Shown in pieces: positions 46,515 through 53,706 of a stretch of 64,000 nt of DNA (position 1 is the stretch's first letter; every line of letters begins with the position of its first letter). The position numbers and the translations under genes are program-made. Location of the stretch: positions 9,953,001 through 10,017,000 of the forward strand of contig NZ_CP107902.1 of the NCBI RefSeq assembly GCF_036013935.1, in the 5' to 3' direction. This stretch comes from Streptomyces sp. NBC_00461 (lineage in GTDB: Bacteria; Actinomycetota; Actinomycetes; Streptomycetales; Streptomycetaceae). The notes beneath the pieces were generated by a model. The model saw only the letters and a list, made by a program, of their open reading frames with translations. It searched no databases and was not told where the DNA came from.

Positions 46515-46562
46515 TCAGCCCTGCCGGGACTTAGCCCTGCCGGGCCTCAGTCCTGCCGGTCC
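46515..46562. repeat. Three tandem 16-bp repeats at the glpD 3' end
   Basis: Three copies of a 16-mer (46515-46530, 46531-46546, 46547-46562) share TnAGnCCTGCCGG. Read on the minus strand, the innermost copy carries the glpD stop codon TGA and the next two supply TAA and TGA. It looks like local duplication of the end of the gene. Confidence 0.75.
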
Positions 46563-48124
46563 AGCACCTCGCCGAGCAGTTCCCGCGCGGTGTCCAGTGC
46601 CGCGGCGCGGTCCGTCGGCACCAGGCCGATCCGGGTGCGGCGGTCGAGTACGTCGGCCTCGTCGAGCGCGCCCTCGTGGCGCACCGCCCACAGCAGCTCG
46701 GCCGCGGTCACCGGGTGTCCCGGCAGGACCCGCTCGCCGAGCCGGGGGTCGTGCTCGCCGAGCGCGAGGACGGCCGACGCCTCGGTGCCGTAGCGCCGTA
46801 CCAGGTGGCGCGGTGCCGGCAGCGCGTCGAGGGCGCGAGGGGACGCGGCGCCGACGAGCGGCAGCGATGCGGTGGGGGAGGGGCCCGCGGTGAGGTGACG
46901 GCCCGCGACGGCGGCGTCCACCGCGTCCTCGGCCATGCGCCGGTACGTGGTGAGCTTGCCGCCGACCACCGTGATCACGCCCTCGGACGAGGTGAGCACC
47001 GCGTGCCGGCGGGAGATGTCGGCTGTCCTGGCCGTGGCGCCGGAGCCGGCCTCCGGTGTCGTGTCCAGCAGCGGGCGCAGCCCCGCGAAGGCGCCGACGA
47101 CGTCCTGGCGCCGGACCGGGATGTTCAGGACCGAGCCGAGGACGTCGAGCAGGAAGCCGATGTCCGTCTCGGGGACCTCCGGCACATCGGGGATGTCGCC
47201 CTCGACGGGTTCGTCGGTGAGGCCGACGTACACGCGGCCGTCGCCCTGCGGCAGGACGAGGACGAAGCGGTTGGTCTCCCCGGGGATGGGGATGTGCAGG
47301 CCGGCCGGGACGGGGCCGAGGTCCTCCGCACGCAGGATGAGGTGCGTGCCGCGCGAGGGCCGAATGCGGATGCCGTCGACCAGTCCGCCCGCCCAGACGC
47401 CCGAGGCGTTGATCACCGCGCGGGCCCGGATCTCGCCCTCCTCGCCGGTGAGTTCGTCACGGACGCGGGCGCCGGAGCCGGTGAGTTCCAGCGCCCTGAC
47501 GCGGGTCAGGATCCGTGCACCGTGAGCGGCCGCGGTGCGCGCGACGGCGGTCACCAGACGCGCGTCGTCGACGAGCCGCCCGTCCCAGGACAGCAGGCCG
47601 CCGCGCAGGCCGTCGGTGCGCAGGGCGGGGGCGAGATGGCGGGTCTCCACCGCGGACAGCCGGCGCGGCGCCGGCAGCGTGGCCCGCGCCGTACGGGCCG
47701 TCACACGCAGCGCGTCACCGGCCCGGAACCCCGCCCAGGCCAGCGCTGCCTGGCCCCGGCCGACCAGCGGAGTCAGGGGCAGGACGAACGGCTGCGCGCG
47801 CACCAGATGGGGTGCCGTGCGCTCCATCAGCACCCCCCGCTCGACCGCGCTCTCGTGGGCGACGTCGAACTGCGCGGAGGCGAGGTAGCGCAACCCGCCG
47901 TGGATCAGCTTGCTGCTCCAGCGGGAGGTGCCGAAGGCCAGGTCGTGGGCGTCGACGGCGACGACACTCAGCCCGCGGGCGGCCGCGTCCAGCGCGGCCC
48001 CCGCTCCGGTGGCGCCGAGCCCGACGACGAGGACGTCCACGGCCGGGCCGCCGACGGTCTCGGTCAGCTCGCGCGAACGCCGGGCGGCGGACAGGGACGA
48101 TCCGGCGGCGGGGCTGTGGCTCAT
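46547..48124 (-). CDS. glpD: Glycerol-3-phosphate dehydrogenase/oxidase
   Basis: A 525-residue FAD enzyme oxidising glycerol-3-phosphate to dihydroxyacetone phosphate, peripheral to the membrane. Motifs: DVLVVGLGATGAGAALDAAARG (FAD), FGTSRWSSKLIHGGLRYL (family signature), AVINASGVWAG, PSRGTHLIL, FAGLRPLLDTT and VVGGKLTTYRRMAEDAVD. The ATG overlaps the stop of the upstream TetR gene (ATGA), so they are coupled. The divergent AGPS-like flavoprotein and lipid kinase use related glycerolipid chemistry, which makes a shared role in glycerol-phosphate or ether-lipid metabolism likely. Confidence 0.93.
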   Translation of the reverse strand: MSHSPAAGSSLSAARRSRELTETVGGPAVDVLVVGLGATGAGAALDAAARGLSVVAVDAHDLAFGTSRWSSKLIHGGLRYLASAQFDVAHESAVERGVLMERTAPHLVRAQPFVLPLTPLVGRGQAALAWAGFRAGDALRVTARTARATLPAPRRLSAVETRHLAPALRTDGLRGGLLSWDGRLVDDARLVTAVARTAAAHGARILTRVRALELTGSGARVRDELTGEEGEIRARAVINASGVWAGGLVDGIRIRPSRGTHLILRAEDLGPVPAGLHIPIPGETNRFVLVLPQGDGRVYVGLTDEPVEGDIPDVPEVPETDIGFLLDVLGSVLNIPVRRQDVVGAFAGLRPLLDTTPEAGSGATARTADISRRHAVLTSSEGVITVVGGKLTTYRRMAEDAVDAAVAGRHLTAGPSPTASLPLVGAASPRALDALPAPRHLVRRYGTEASAVLALGEHDPRLGERVLPGHPVTAAELLWAVRHEGALDEADVLDRRTRIGLVPTDRAAALDTARELLGEVLDRQD

Positions 48125-48720
48125 GGGGTGAGGGTCCTCTCCAGGATGGAGCGCAGCTCCGTGAGGAAGGCCGCGGAGTCCAGTTCCGCGTCGTCCTCGT
48201 CGGTCATGGTCCGCAGGGACAGGGTGAAGGACTGGACGATCAGCAGCAGGGAGCGGGCCTGGCGCTCGGGGTGGCCCGCCCGGACCGATCCGTCGGCGTG
48301 TCCTTCCTTCAGGCCGTCCGCCAGCAGCTCCAGGAGCGCGATCTGGCTCGCGCCGCGGCGGTCCAGCACATAGGGCAGGAGCAGCTCGGGATCGACGTCG
48401 ACGATCTTCCGGAAGAGGGGATGGGCGCGGAACGAGTCCACCCCGGCCACGAGCCCGTCCACGAGCAGGCCGCGCGCGTCCGCCCCCGGCCGGCGCTCGG
48501 GTATCGCCCGGGTGGCCACCTCGACCCACTCCCGGGTCATCAGGTCACCGACGAGGGTGCGCACATCGGGCCAGCGCCGGTACAGCGTCATCCGGGAGAC
48601 GCCCGCGCGGCGGGCCACGTCGGTGAGCGTCGTACGACGGACCCCGACGGCCAGGACGCAGTCCCGCACCGCGTCGAGCACCGCATCACTGTCCGAGCTG
48701 TTGTGACGAATAGGCGTCAT
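48121..48720 (-). CDS. TetR-family transcriptional regulator
   Basis: A 199-residue repressor. The N-terminal helix-turn-helix is TLTDVARRAGVSRMTLYRRW (about residues 31-50), preceded by VLDAVRDCVLAVGVRRTT. The C-terminal ligand domain is all helical. It is translationally coupled to glpD (4-bp overlap) and divergent from the AGPS-like gene. An imperfect palindrome directly upstream of its start (48721-48735) is a likely operator through which it could control both directions. The ligand could be a fatty acyl or glycerolipid derivative, by context only. Confidence 0.92.
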   Translation of the reverse strand: MTPIRHNSSDSDAVLDAVRDCVLAVGVRRTTLTDVARRAGVSRMTLYRRWPDVRTLVGDLMTREWVEVATRAIPERRPGADARGLLVDGLVAGVDSFRAHPLFRKIVDVDPELLLPYVLDRRGASQIALLELLADGLKEGHADGSVRAGHPERQARSLLLIVQSFTLSLRTMTDEDDAELDSAAFLTELRSILERTLTP

Positions 48721-48735
48721 GTGTCACAGTGTAAC
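48721..48735. promoter_or_regulatory. Candidate TetR operator
   Basis: GTGTCACAGTGTAAC is an odd-length imperfect palindrome (5 of 7 pairs) and also a direct repeat of GTGT(C/A)AC. It abuts the TetR start codon and lies 67-81 bp before the AGPS-like ATG. Confidence 0.45.
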
Positions 48736-48801
48736 GTCTCGGCGCCCCACGGCGTCGCCAGGAGACGGAATCGCTCGAATCGACCGGTGAGGACGACAGT
48801 C

Positions 48802-50397
48802 ATGGACATGCTGTGGAGTGGCTGGGGCGATCCGGCCAAGGCGGCGCCGCTGCCCGACACGGTGATCGGGCTGTTGCGCGATCTGCTCGGCGTCAAGCCG
48901 CGCAGCGCCGAGCCGGTCGGCCTCGTGGACATCGCTGTTGCGGAGGGGCAGTTGGAGCCTGCCGCGCACCACGCCCTCGCGGCCGCCGTGGGCGGCGAGG
49001 AGTACGTGCGCACCGACGCCGAGACCCGGATCCGGCACACCCGCGGCAAGTCCACCCCGGACCTGCTGCGCATCCGGGAGGGCGACACCGCGGACGCCCC
49101 GGCGGCCGTGCTGCTCCCGGCCGGCCACGAAGAGATCGTCGCCGTGCTGCGCGCGTGCGCCGAACACGGCCTGGCGCTCGTCCCGTTCGGCGGCGGCACC
49201 TCCGTCGTCGGTGGCCTCGCTCCCGCGCGGGGCACGTTCGTCGCCCTGGACCTGCGGCGCATGGACGGCCTGCTCGCCCTCGACCCGGTCTCTCGCACCG
49301 CCACCCTGCAACCGGGCCTGCGCGCCCCGCAGGCCGAGGCGCTGCTCGCCGAACACGGCTTCACCCTTGGCCACTTCCCCCAGTCCTACGAGTGGGCCAC
49401 CATCGGCGGATTCGCCGCCACCCGCTCCAGCGGCCAGGCGAGCGCCGGTTACGGCCGCTTCGACGAGATGGTCCTCGGTCTCACCCTCGCCACCCCCGAG
49501 GGCACCATCGACACGGGCCGCGCCCCGCGCTCGGCGGCCGGCCCCGACCTGCGCCAGCTCGTCCTCGGCTCCGAGGGGGCCTTCGGCGTCATCACCGCCG
49601 TGACGCTCCGCGTCCACCCCGTCCCGCAGATCCGGGTCTACGAAGGCTGGCGCTTCGCCTCCTTCGAGGAAGGGTCCGCGGCCCTGCGCAGACTCGCCCA
49701 GGACGGGCCGCGCCCGACCGTGCTGCGCCTGTCCGACGAGACGGAGACCCTGATCGGCCTCGCCCGGCCCGACGCCATCGGAGCGGCCGACGCCCCGACT
49801 GCCGTCGGCTGCACGGCTATCGCCGGCTACGAAGGCACAGAGGAGGACACCTCGTACCGCCGGGAACGCGCCGCGGCCGTCCTGCGCGAGTGCGGCGGCA
49901 CCCCCCTGGGCGAGGAGCCGGGCGCACACTGGGCCCACGGCCGCTACTCGGCCCCCTATCTGCGCGACGCCCTGCTCGACGCGGGCGCCTTCGCCGAGAC
50001 ACTGGAGACCGCGGCCTACTGGTCCCGCATCCCGGAGCTGTACGCCGCCGTGCGCGACGCGCTCACCACGACCCTCACCGAGGCCGGCACCCCGCCCCTG
50101 GTCATGTGCCACATCTCCCACGTCTACGAGAACGGCGCCTCGCTGTACTTCACCGTCGTCTCGGCGCAGGGCGAGGACCCCGTCGCGCACTGGACGCCGG
50201 CCAAGCACGCCGCCAACGAAGCGATCCTCGCCGCGGGCGGCACGATCACCCACCACCACGGAGTGGGCACCGACCACCGCGACTGGTACGTCCGCGAGGC
50301 CGGCCCGCTGGCCGTCGACGCGCTGCGTGCCGTCAAGCGGCGACTGGATCCGGTGGGACTGCTGAACCCCGGCGTGCTCCTGCCCCTCGACGACTGA
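48802..50397 (+). CDS. AGPS-like FAD-binding oxidoreductase
   Basis: A 531-residue VAO-type flavoprotein resembling alkyldihydroxyacetonephosphate synthase, the enzyme that swaps an acyl for an alkyl chain in ether-lipid synthesis. FAD domain: LVPFGGGTSVVGGLAPARG (about residue 130) and ATIGGFAATRSSGQASAGYG, then VLGSEGAFGVITAVTLRV. The histidine-rich catalytic loop THHHGVGTDHRDWY (about residue 488) is intact. Length is shorter than eukaryotic AGPS (about 650), as in actinobacterial homologues. Whether it makes ether lipids or oxidises another 2-hydroxy acid is open. The lipid kinase gene follows 60 bp downstream. Confidence 0.9.
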   Translation: MDMLWSGWGDPAKAAPLPDTVIGLLRDLLGVKPRSAEPVGLVDIAVAEGQLEPAAHHALAAAVGGEEYVRTDAETRIRHTRGKSTPDLLRIREGDTADAPAAVLLPAGHEEIVAVLRACAEHGLALVPFGGGTSVVGGLAPARGTFVALDLRRMDGLLALDPVSRTATLQPGLRAPQAEALLAEHGFTLGHFPQSYEWATIGGFAATRSSGQASAGYGRFDEMVLGLTLATPEGTIDTGRAPRSAAGPDLRQLVLGSEGAFGVITAVTLRVHPVPQIRVYEGWRFASFEEGSAALRRLAQDGPRPTVLRLSDETETLIGLARPDAIGAADAPTAVGCTAIAGYEGTEEDTSYRRERAAAVLRECGGTPLGEEPGAHWAHGRYSAPYLRDALLDAGAFAETLETAAYWSRIPELYAAVRDALTTTLTEAGTPPLVMCHISHVYENGASLYFTVVSAQGEDPVAHWTPAKHAANEAILAAGGTITHHHGVGTDHRDWYVREAGPLAVDALRAVKRRLDPVGLLNPGVLLPLDD

Positions 50398-50457
50398 CCC
50401 GGCACCTCGTCAACCCCTGCCCGGCACCATCGACCCGTCCGCCCCGGAGGCACACCG

Positions 50458-51339
50458 ATGCGACAGTTCACCGCCGTCGTCAACCCCACCGCGGGCGGAT
50501 CCACGTCGGCCGCCGCGCTGCTCGCCGTGGCCCGGCTGCTGCGCGAGGCGGGCGCCGAGCTGCAGACCGAGTACAGCCGCAGCCTGGCCCACGCCCAGGA
50601 ACTCGCCCGGCATGCCGGACAACAGGGCCGCGTCGTGCTCGCCGTCGGCGGGGACGGCATCGCGGGCGGCATCGGCGGCGCCCTCAGCGGCACCGGCTCC
50701 GTACTCGGCCTGGTCCCCGCGGGCCGCGGCAACGACTTCGCCCGAGCTCTCGAACTCCCCACACAACCCCCGGCGTTGGCCAAGGTGCTGCTCCATCACG
50801 AGCCGCGCCCGGTCGACACCATCGAGGTCGAGTCGGCCACCCACGACCGCACCGTCGTCCTCGGCAGCGTGTACGCCGGCGTCGACGCCCTCGCCAACCG
50901 CCACGCCAACCACGCGAAACTCCTGCGCGGCGCCGCCTCCTACTACGCCGGCGGCCTGCGCGCCGTCACCACCTGGCGGCCCGCCCGCTACCGCGTCACC
51001 GTCGACGGCGTGACACACCAGCACACCGGCTACACCGTGGTGGCCGCCAACTCCGGCTACTACGGCTCAGGACGCCTCATCGCCCCCGCCGCGCGCGTGG
51101 ACGACGGCCTGCTGGACGTGGTGATGATCAGCGAGGCGCCCCGGCGGCTCTTCTTCACCCTGATGAACGAACTCAGGACGGGCACCCACGTCGACCGGCC
51201 GCAGGTGCGCATCCTGCGCGGCAGGGAGATCAGCATCTCCGCAGACCGTGACGTGCCCTACGGCGCCGACGGAGAGGTCGAGGCCGTCCTGCCCGTCACG
51301 GTCAGAGTCCTGCCCGGAGCGCTGCGCGTGCTGTGCTGA
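50458..51339 (+). CDS. Diacylglycerol-kinase-family lipid kinase
   Basis: A 293-residue DAGK/YegS-family kinase that phosphorylates a lipid hydroxyl. The opening FTAVVNPTAGGSTSAAAL, the nucleotide loop VVLAVGGDGIAGGIGGAL (GGDG motif, about residue 64) and GLVPAGRGNDFARAL (about 90) are diagnostic. The C-terminal beta-sandwich ends with the usual DVPYGADGEVEA. The ATG follows ggaggcacaccg. It is probably in an operon with the AGPS-like gene. In Mycobacterium tuberculosis the homologous pair is Rv2251-Rv2252; Rv2252 is a reported diacylglycerol kinase. Confidence 0.93.
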   Translation: MRQFTAVVNPTAGGSTSAAALLAVARLLREAGAELQTEYSRSLAHAQELARHAGQQGRVVLAVGGDGIAGGIGGALSGTGSVLGLVPAGRGNDFARALELPTQPPALAKVLLHHEPRPVDTIEVESATHDRTVVLGSVYAGVDALANRHANHAKLLRGAASYYAGGLRAVTTWRPARYRVTVDGVTHQHTGYTVVAANSGYYGSGRLIAPAARVDDGLLDVVMISEAPRRLFFTLMNELRTGTHVDRPQVRILRGREISISADRDVPYGADGEVEAVLPVTVRVLPGALRVLC

Positions 51340-51348
51340 GCGCCCGGT

Positions 51349-52392
51349 TCAGCCGAGGTTCCCGGTCCGGGCCTCACGCCACAGGTCGACACCCCCGTCG
51401 GTGAGGTACTTGTCGATCTCGGTCAGCTCCTCGGAGCTGAAGTCGAGGTTGTCCAGCGCGGCGACGTTCTGCTCCAACTGCTCCGTGCGCGAAGCGCCGA
51501 TGACCAGCGACGTGACCCGCTCGTCCCGCAGCGCCCAGGCGAGCGCCATCTGCGCCAGGGTCTGCCCGCGCCGCGCCGCGATGTCGTTGAGCGCCCGCAG
51601 CCGGCCCAGCATGTCCTCCGACAGCCACGCCGTGTCGAACGACGTGCCCGCCGCGGCCCGCGAACCCTCGGGCACGCCGCCGAGATAACGCCCGGTCAGC
51701 AGCCCCTGGGCGAGCGCGGTGAACCCGATGACCCCGAAACCCTCCTCCTGGGCGGCGTCCAGCAGACCGTCGGTCTCGATCCAGCGGTTGAGCATGTTGT
51801 ACGACGGCTGGTGGATGAGCAGCGGAGTACCCAGGTCACGCAGGATCGCGGCGGCCTCACGGGTGCGCTCGGCGTCGTACGAGGAGATGCCGACGTAGAG
51901 GGCCTTGCCCTGGCGCACCGCCGTGTCGAGCGCGCCCATCGTCTCCTCCAGCGGGGTGCCGGCGTCGAGACGGTGGGAGTAGAAGATGTCGACGTAGTCC
52001 AGGCCCGTGCGCCGCAACGACTGGTCGAGCGAGGCGAGCATGTACTTGCGGGATCCGCCGCCCTGACCGTACGGGCCGGGCCACATGTCCCAGCCGGCCT
52101 TGGTGGAGACCACCAGCTCGTCGCGGTACGGCGCGAGGTCCTGCTTCATCAGCCGCCCGAAGTTGATCTCCGCGGAGCCGTACGGCGGACCGTAGTTGTT
52201 CGCCAGGTCGTGATGGGTGATCCCGAGGTCGAACGCGTGCAGGGCGATCTCGCGCTGGGTCTCGAAGGGCCGGTCGTCCCCGAAGTTGTGCCAGTAACCC
52301 AGGGAGAGAAGGGGGAGGTCGAGGCCCGAACGTCCGGTGCGCCGGTAGCGCATGGTGCCGTTGTAACGCTCGGGATCTGCGAGGTGGCTCAT
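51349..52392 (-). CDS. Aldo/keto reductase (YghZ/Kv-beta-like)
   Basis: A 347-residue NADPH-dependent AKR14-like enzyme, similar to E. coli YghZ (L-glyceraldehyde-3-phosphate reductase). Visible: HHDLANNYGPPYGSAEINFGRL, VVSTKAGWDMWPGPYGQGGSRK-type region with GGGSRKYMLASLDQSL, and DIFYSHRLDAGTPLEETMGAL. The cofactor tail is SLVIGASRTEQLEQN. The likely reaction is reduction of methylglyoxal or glyceraldehyde phosphate. Converges with the lipid kinase (9-bp gap) and is divergent from the small flavoprotein across an 11-bp repeat array. Confidence 0.92.
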   Translation of the reverse strand: MSHLADPERYNGTMRYRRTGRSGLDLPLLSLGYWHNFGDDRPFETQREIALHAFDLGITHHDLANNYGPPYGSAEINFGRLMKQDLAPYRDELVVSTKAGWDMWPGPYGQGGGSRKYMLASLDQSLRRTGLDYVDIFYSHRLDAGTPLEETMGALDTAVRQGKALYVGISSYDAERTREAAAILRDLGTPLLIHQPSYNMLNRWIETDGLLDAAQEEGFGVIGFTALAQGLLTGRYLGGVPEGSRAAAGTSFDTAWLSEDMLGRLRALNDIAARRGQTLAQMALAWALRDERVTSLVIGASRTEQLEQNVAALDNLDFSSEELTEIDKYLTDGGVDLWREARTGNLG

Positions 52393-52461
52393 GGGGCACA
52401 CTGTGCTCGCGCACGATTCTGAAGTCCAACAACTCCCTTTCATCGGATTCAGCGGTGTCTT

Positions 52462-52516
52462 CTCTGAATCGGCTCTGAATCGGGTCGGCATCGGGTCGGC
52501 ATCGGCTCTGAGTAGG
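52462..52516. repeat. Five-unit 11-bp periodic repeat array
   Basis: Two perfect copies of CTCTGAATCGG (52462-52483), two perfect copies of GTCGGCATCGG (52484-52505) and one diverged CTCTGAGTAGG (52506-52516) run head to tail with an exact 11-bp period. The period is not a multiple of three and close to one DNA helical turn. It ends 9 bp before the GTG of the flavoprotein and lies between divergent genes. Confidence 0.85.
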
Positions 52517-52525
52517 GTGCGGGGT

Positions 52526-52978
52526 GTGCCCACCCTGCTGATCGTGCATCACACGCCCTCGCCCCACTGCCAGGCCCTGCTGGAGGCCGTCGTCTCCGGC
52601 GCGACCGCACCCGAGATCGAGGGTGTCGAGGTCGTGCGGCGGGCGGCACTGGCGGCCACGGCGTCCGACGTCCTGGCCGCCGACGCGTATCTGCTCGGCA
52701 CCCCGGCCAACATCGGCTACATGTCCGGAGCCCTCAAGCATTTCTTCGACCAGATCTACTACCCGTGTCTGGACGCCACTCAGGGCCGCCCCTTCGGTTA
52801 CTACGTGCACGGCGGCAGCGACGTCACGGGCGCGGTGCGGGGGATCGAGACGATCACCACCGGTCTCGGCTGGCGGGCCGCCGCCAAGCCCGTCACCGTG
52901 ACCGGGCAGCCGGCCCGCTCAGACATCGAGGCATGCTGGGAACTGGGCGCGACCCTCGCCGCCGGACTGCTGGACTGA
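52526..52978 (+). CDS. Flavodoxin/NADPH-dependent FMN-reductase-like protein
   Basis: A 150-residue alpha/beta flavoprotein: TLLIVHHTPSPHCQALLEAV (phosphate loop), DAYLLGTPANIGYMSGALKHFFDQIY (FMN side, with the family GTPANIGYMSG pattern) and PFGYYVHGGSDVTGA. It probably binds FMN and transfers electrons to small molecules. The start is a GTG at 52526; no canonical ribosome site is visible other than gtgcgggg immediately upstream. The upstream array may control it. Confidence 0.85.
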   Translation: MPTLLIVHHTPSPHCQALLEAVVSGATAPEIEGVEVVRRAALAATASDVLAADAYLLGTPANIGYMSGALKHFFDQIYYPCLDATQGRPFGYYVHGGSDVTGAVRGIETITTGLGWRAAAKPVTVTGQPARSDIEACWELGATLAAGLLD

Positions 52979-53037
52979 CCGAGCCGAAGGCATCGTCGAA
53001 GGCAGGGGCCCGGCGAGACGCAGGTCACATTCGTGTG

Positions 53038-53064
53038 TGTCACATCGGGCCGAGCCGTGCCGTC
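53038..53064 (+). promoter_or_regulatory. ECF41-type sigma promoter
   Basis: TGTCACA (53038-53044), exactly 16 nt, then CGTC (53061-53064), on the plus strand. This is a perfect match to the promoter motif TGTCACA-N16-CGTC reported for ECF41 sigma factors. The ATG of the CMD-family gene lies 40 bp downstream. A second GTCACAT occurs at 53024-53030. Confidence 0.85.
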
Positions 53065-53103
53065 AGAGAGGTGTAGGCAACGACGACGACACTGGAGCAC
53101 ACC

Positions 53104-53577
53104 ATGGAAGCTCGCCTGAACCTCTTTGAGAACGCGGTCGCGACCAAGGTCTTCCGGCACCTCAACTCGGCGGGCAAGGCCGTCTCGGATTCGACGCTGC
53201 CGCACGCCACGCAGGAGCTCGTGAAGCTCCGTGCCAGCCAGATCAACGGCTGCGGCATGTGCACCGACATGCACACCAAGGACGCGCTGGCCGCCGGGGA
53301 GGACCCGCAGCGACTGCACCTGGTCGCGGTCTGGCGCGAGGCGAAGGTGTTCACCGAGGCCGAGCGCGCCGCCCTGGAACTGGCGGAGCAGGGCACCCGC
53401 ATCGCCGACGCGGCGGGCGGCGTCACGGACGAGGCCTGGGCCAACGCCGCCAAGCACTACGACGAGGACCAGCTCGCCGCCCTCGTGACCATCATTGCCC
53501 TGATCAACATGTACAACCGCTTCAACGTGATCGTTCAGCAGCCCGCCGGCGACTACCAGCCGGGCATGTTCGGCTGA
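53104..53577 (+). CDS. Carboxymuconolactone-decarboxylase-family (AhpD-like) protein
   Basis: A 157-residue CMD-family protein. The redox motif is KLRASQINGCGMCTDMHTKDAL (CxxC followed by His, about residues 50-58), as in AhpD-like peroxidase partners. The C-terminal helix region is ALVTIIALINMYNRFNVI. It probably reduces or detoxifies a peroxide or reacts as a disulfide reductant. It is preceded by ggagcacacc and by a perfect ECF41-type promoter. CMD proteins are classical ECF41 targets, usually encoded next to the sigma gene, which is absent here. A hairpin terminator follows. Confidence 0.93.
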   Translation: MEARLNLFENAVATKVFRHLNSAGKAVSDSTLPHATQELVKLRASQINGCGMCTDMHTKDALAAGEDPQRLHLVAVWREAKVFTEAERAALELAEQGTRIADAAGGVTDEAWANAAKHYDEDQLAALVTIIALINMYNRFNVIVQQPAGDYQPGMFG

Positions 53578-53604
53578 CGCGCGGCACCCGACGACACGCA
53601 CGGG

Positions 53605-53625
53605 CCGGGCGGTCTCCCCGCCCGG
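53605..53625 (+). terminator. Hairpin terminator of CMD gene
   Basis: CCGGGCGG (53605-53612) pairs with CCGCCCGG (53618-53625) around a 5-nt loop, 28 bp after the stop, with imperfect extension of the stem. Confidence 0.55.
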
Positions 53626-53706
53626 GCCGTTCAGCCGCGCCACGGACGGCCGCCGACCTCATGCCCGGGGCCACGTGCGCATTTCGCGCCCCTTATGCTC
53701 CTCGCC

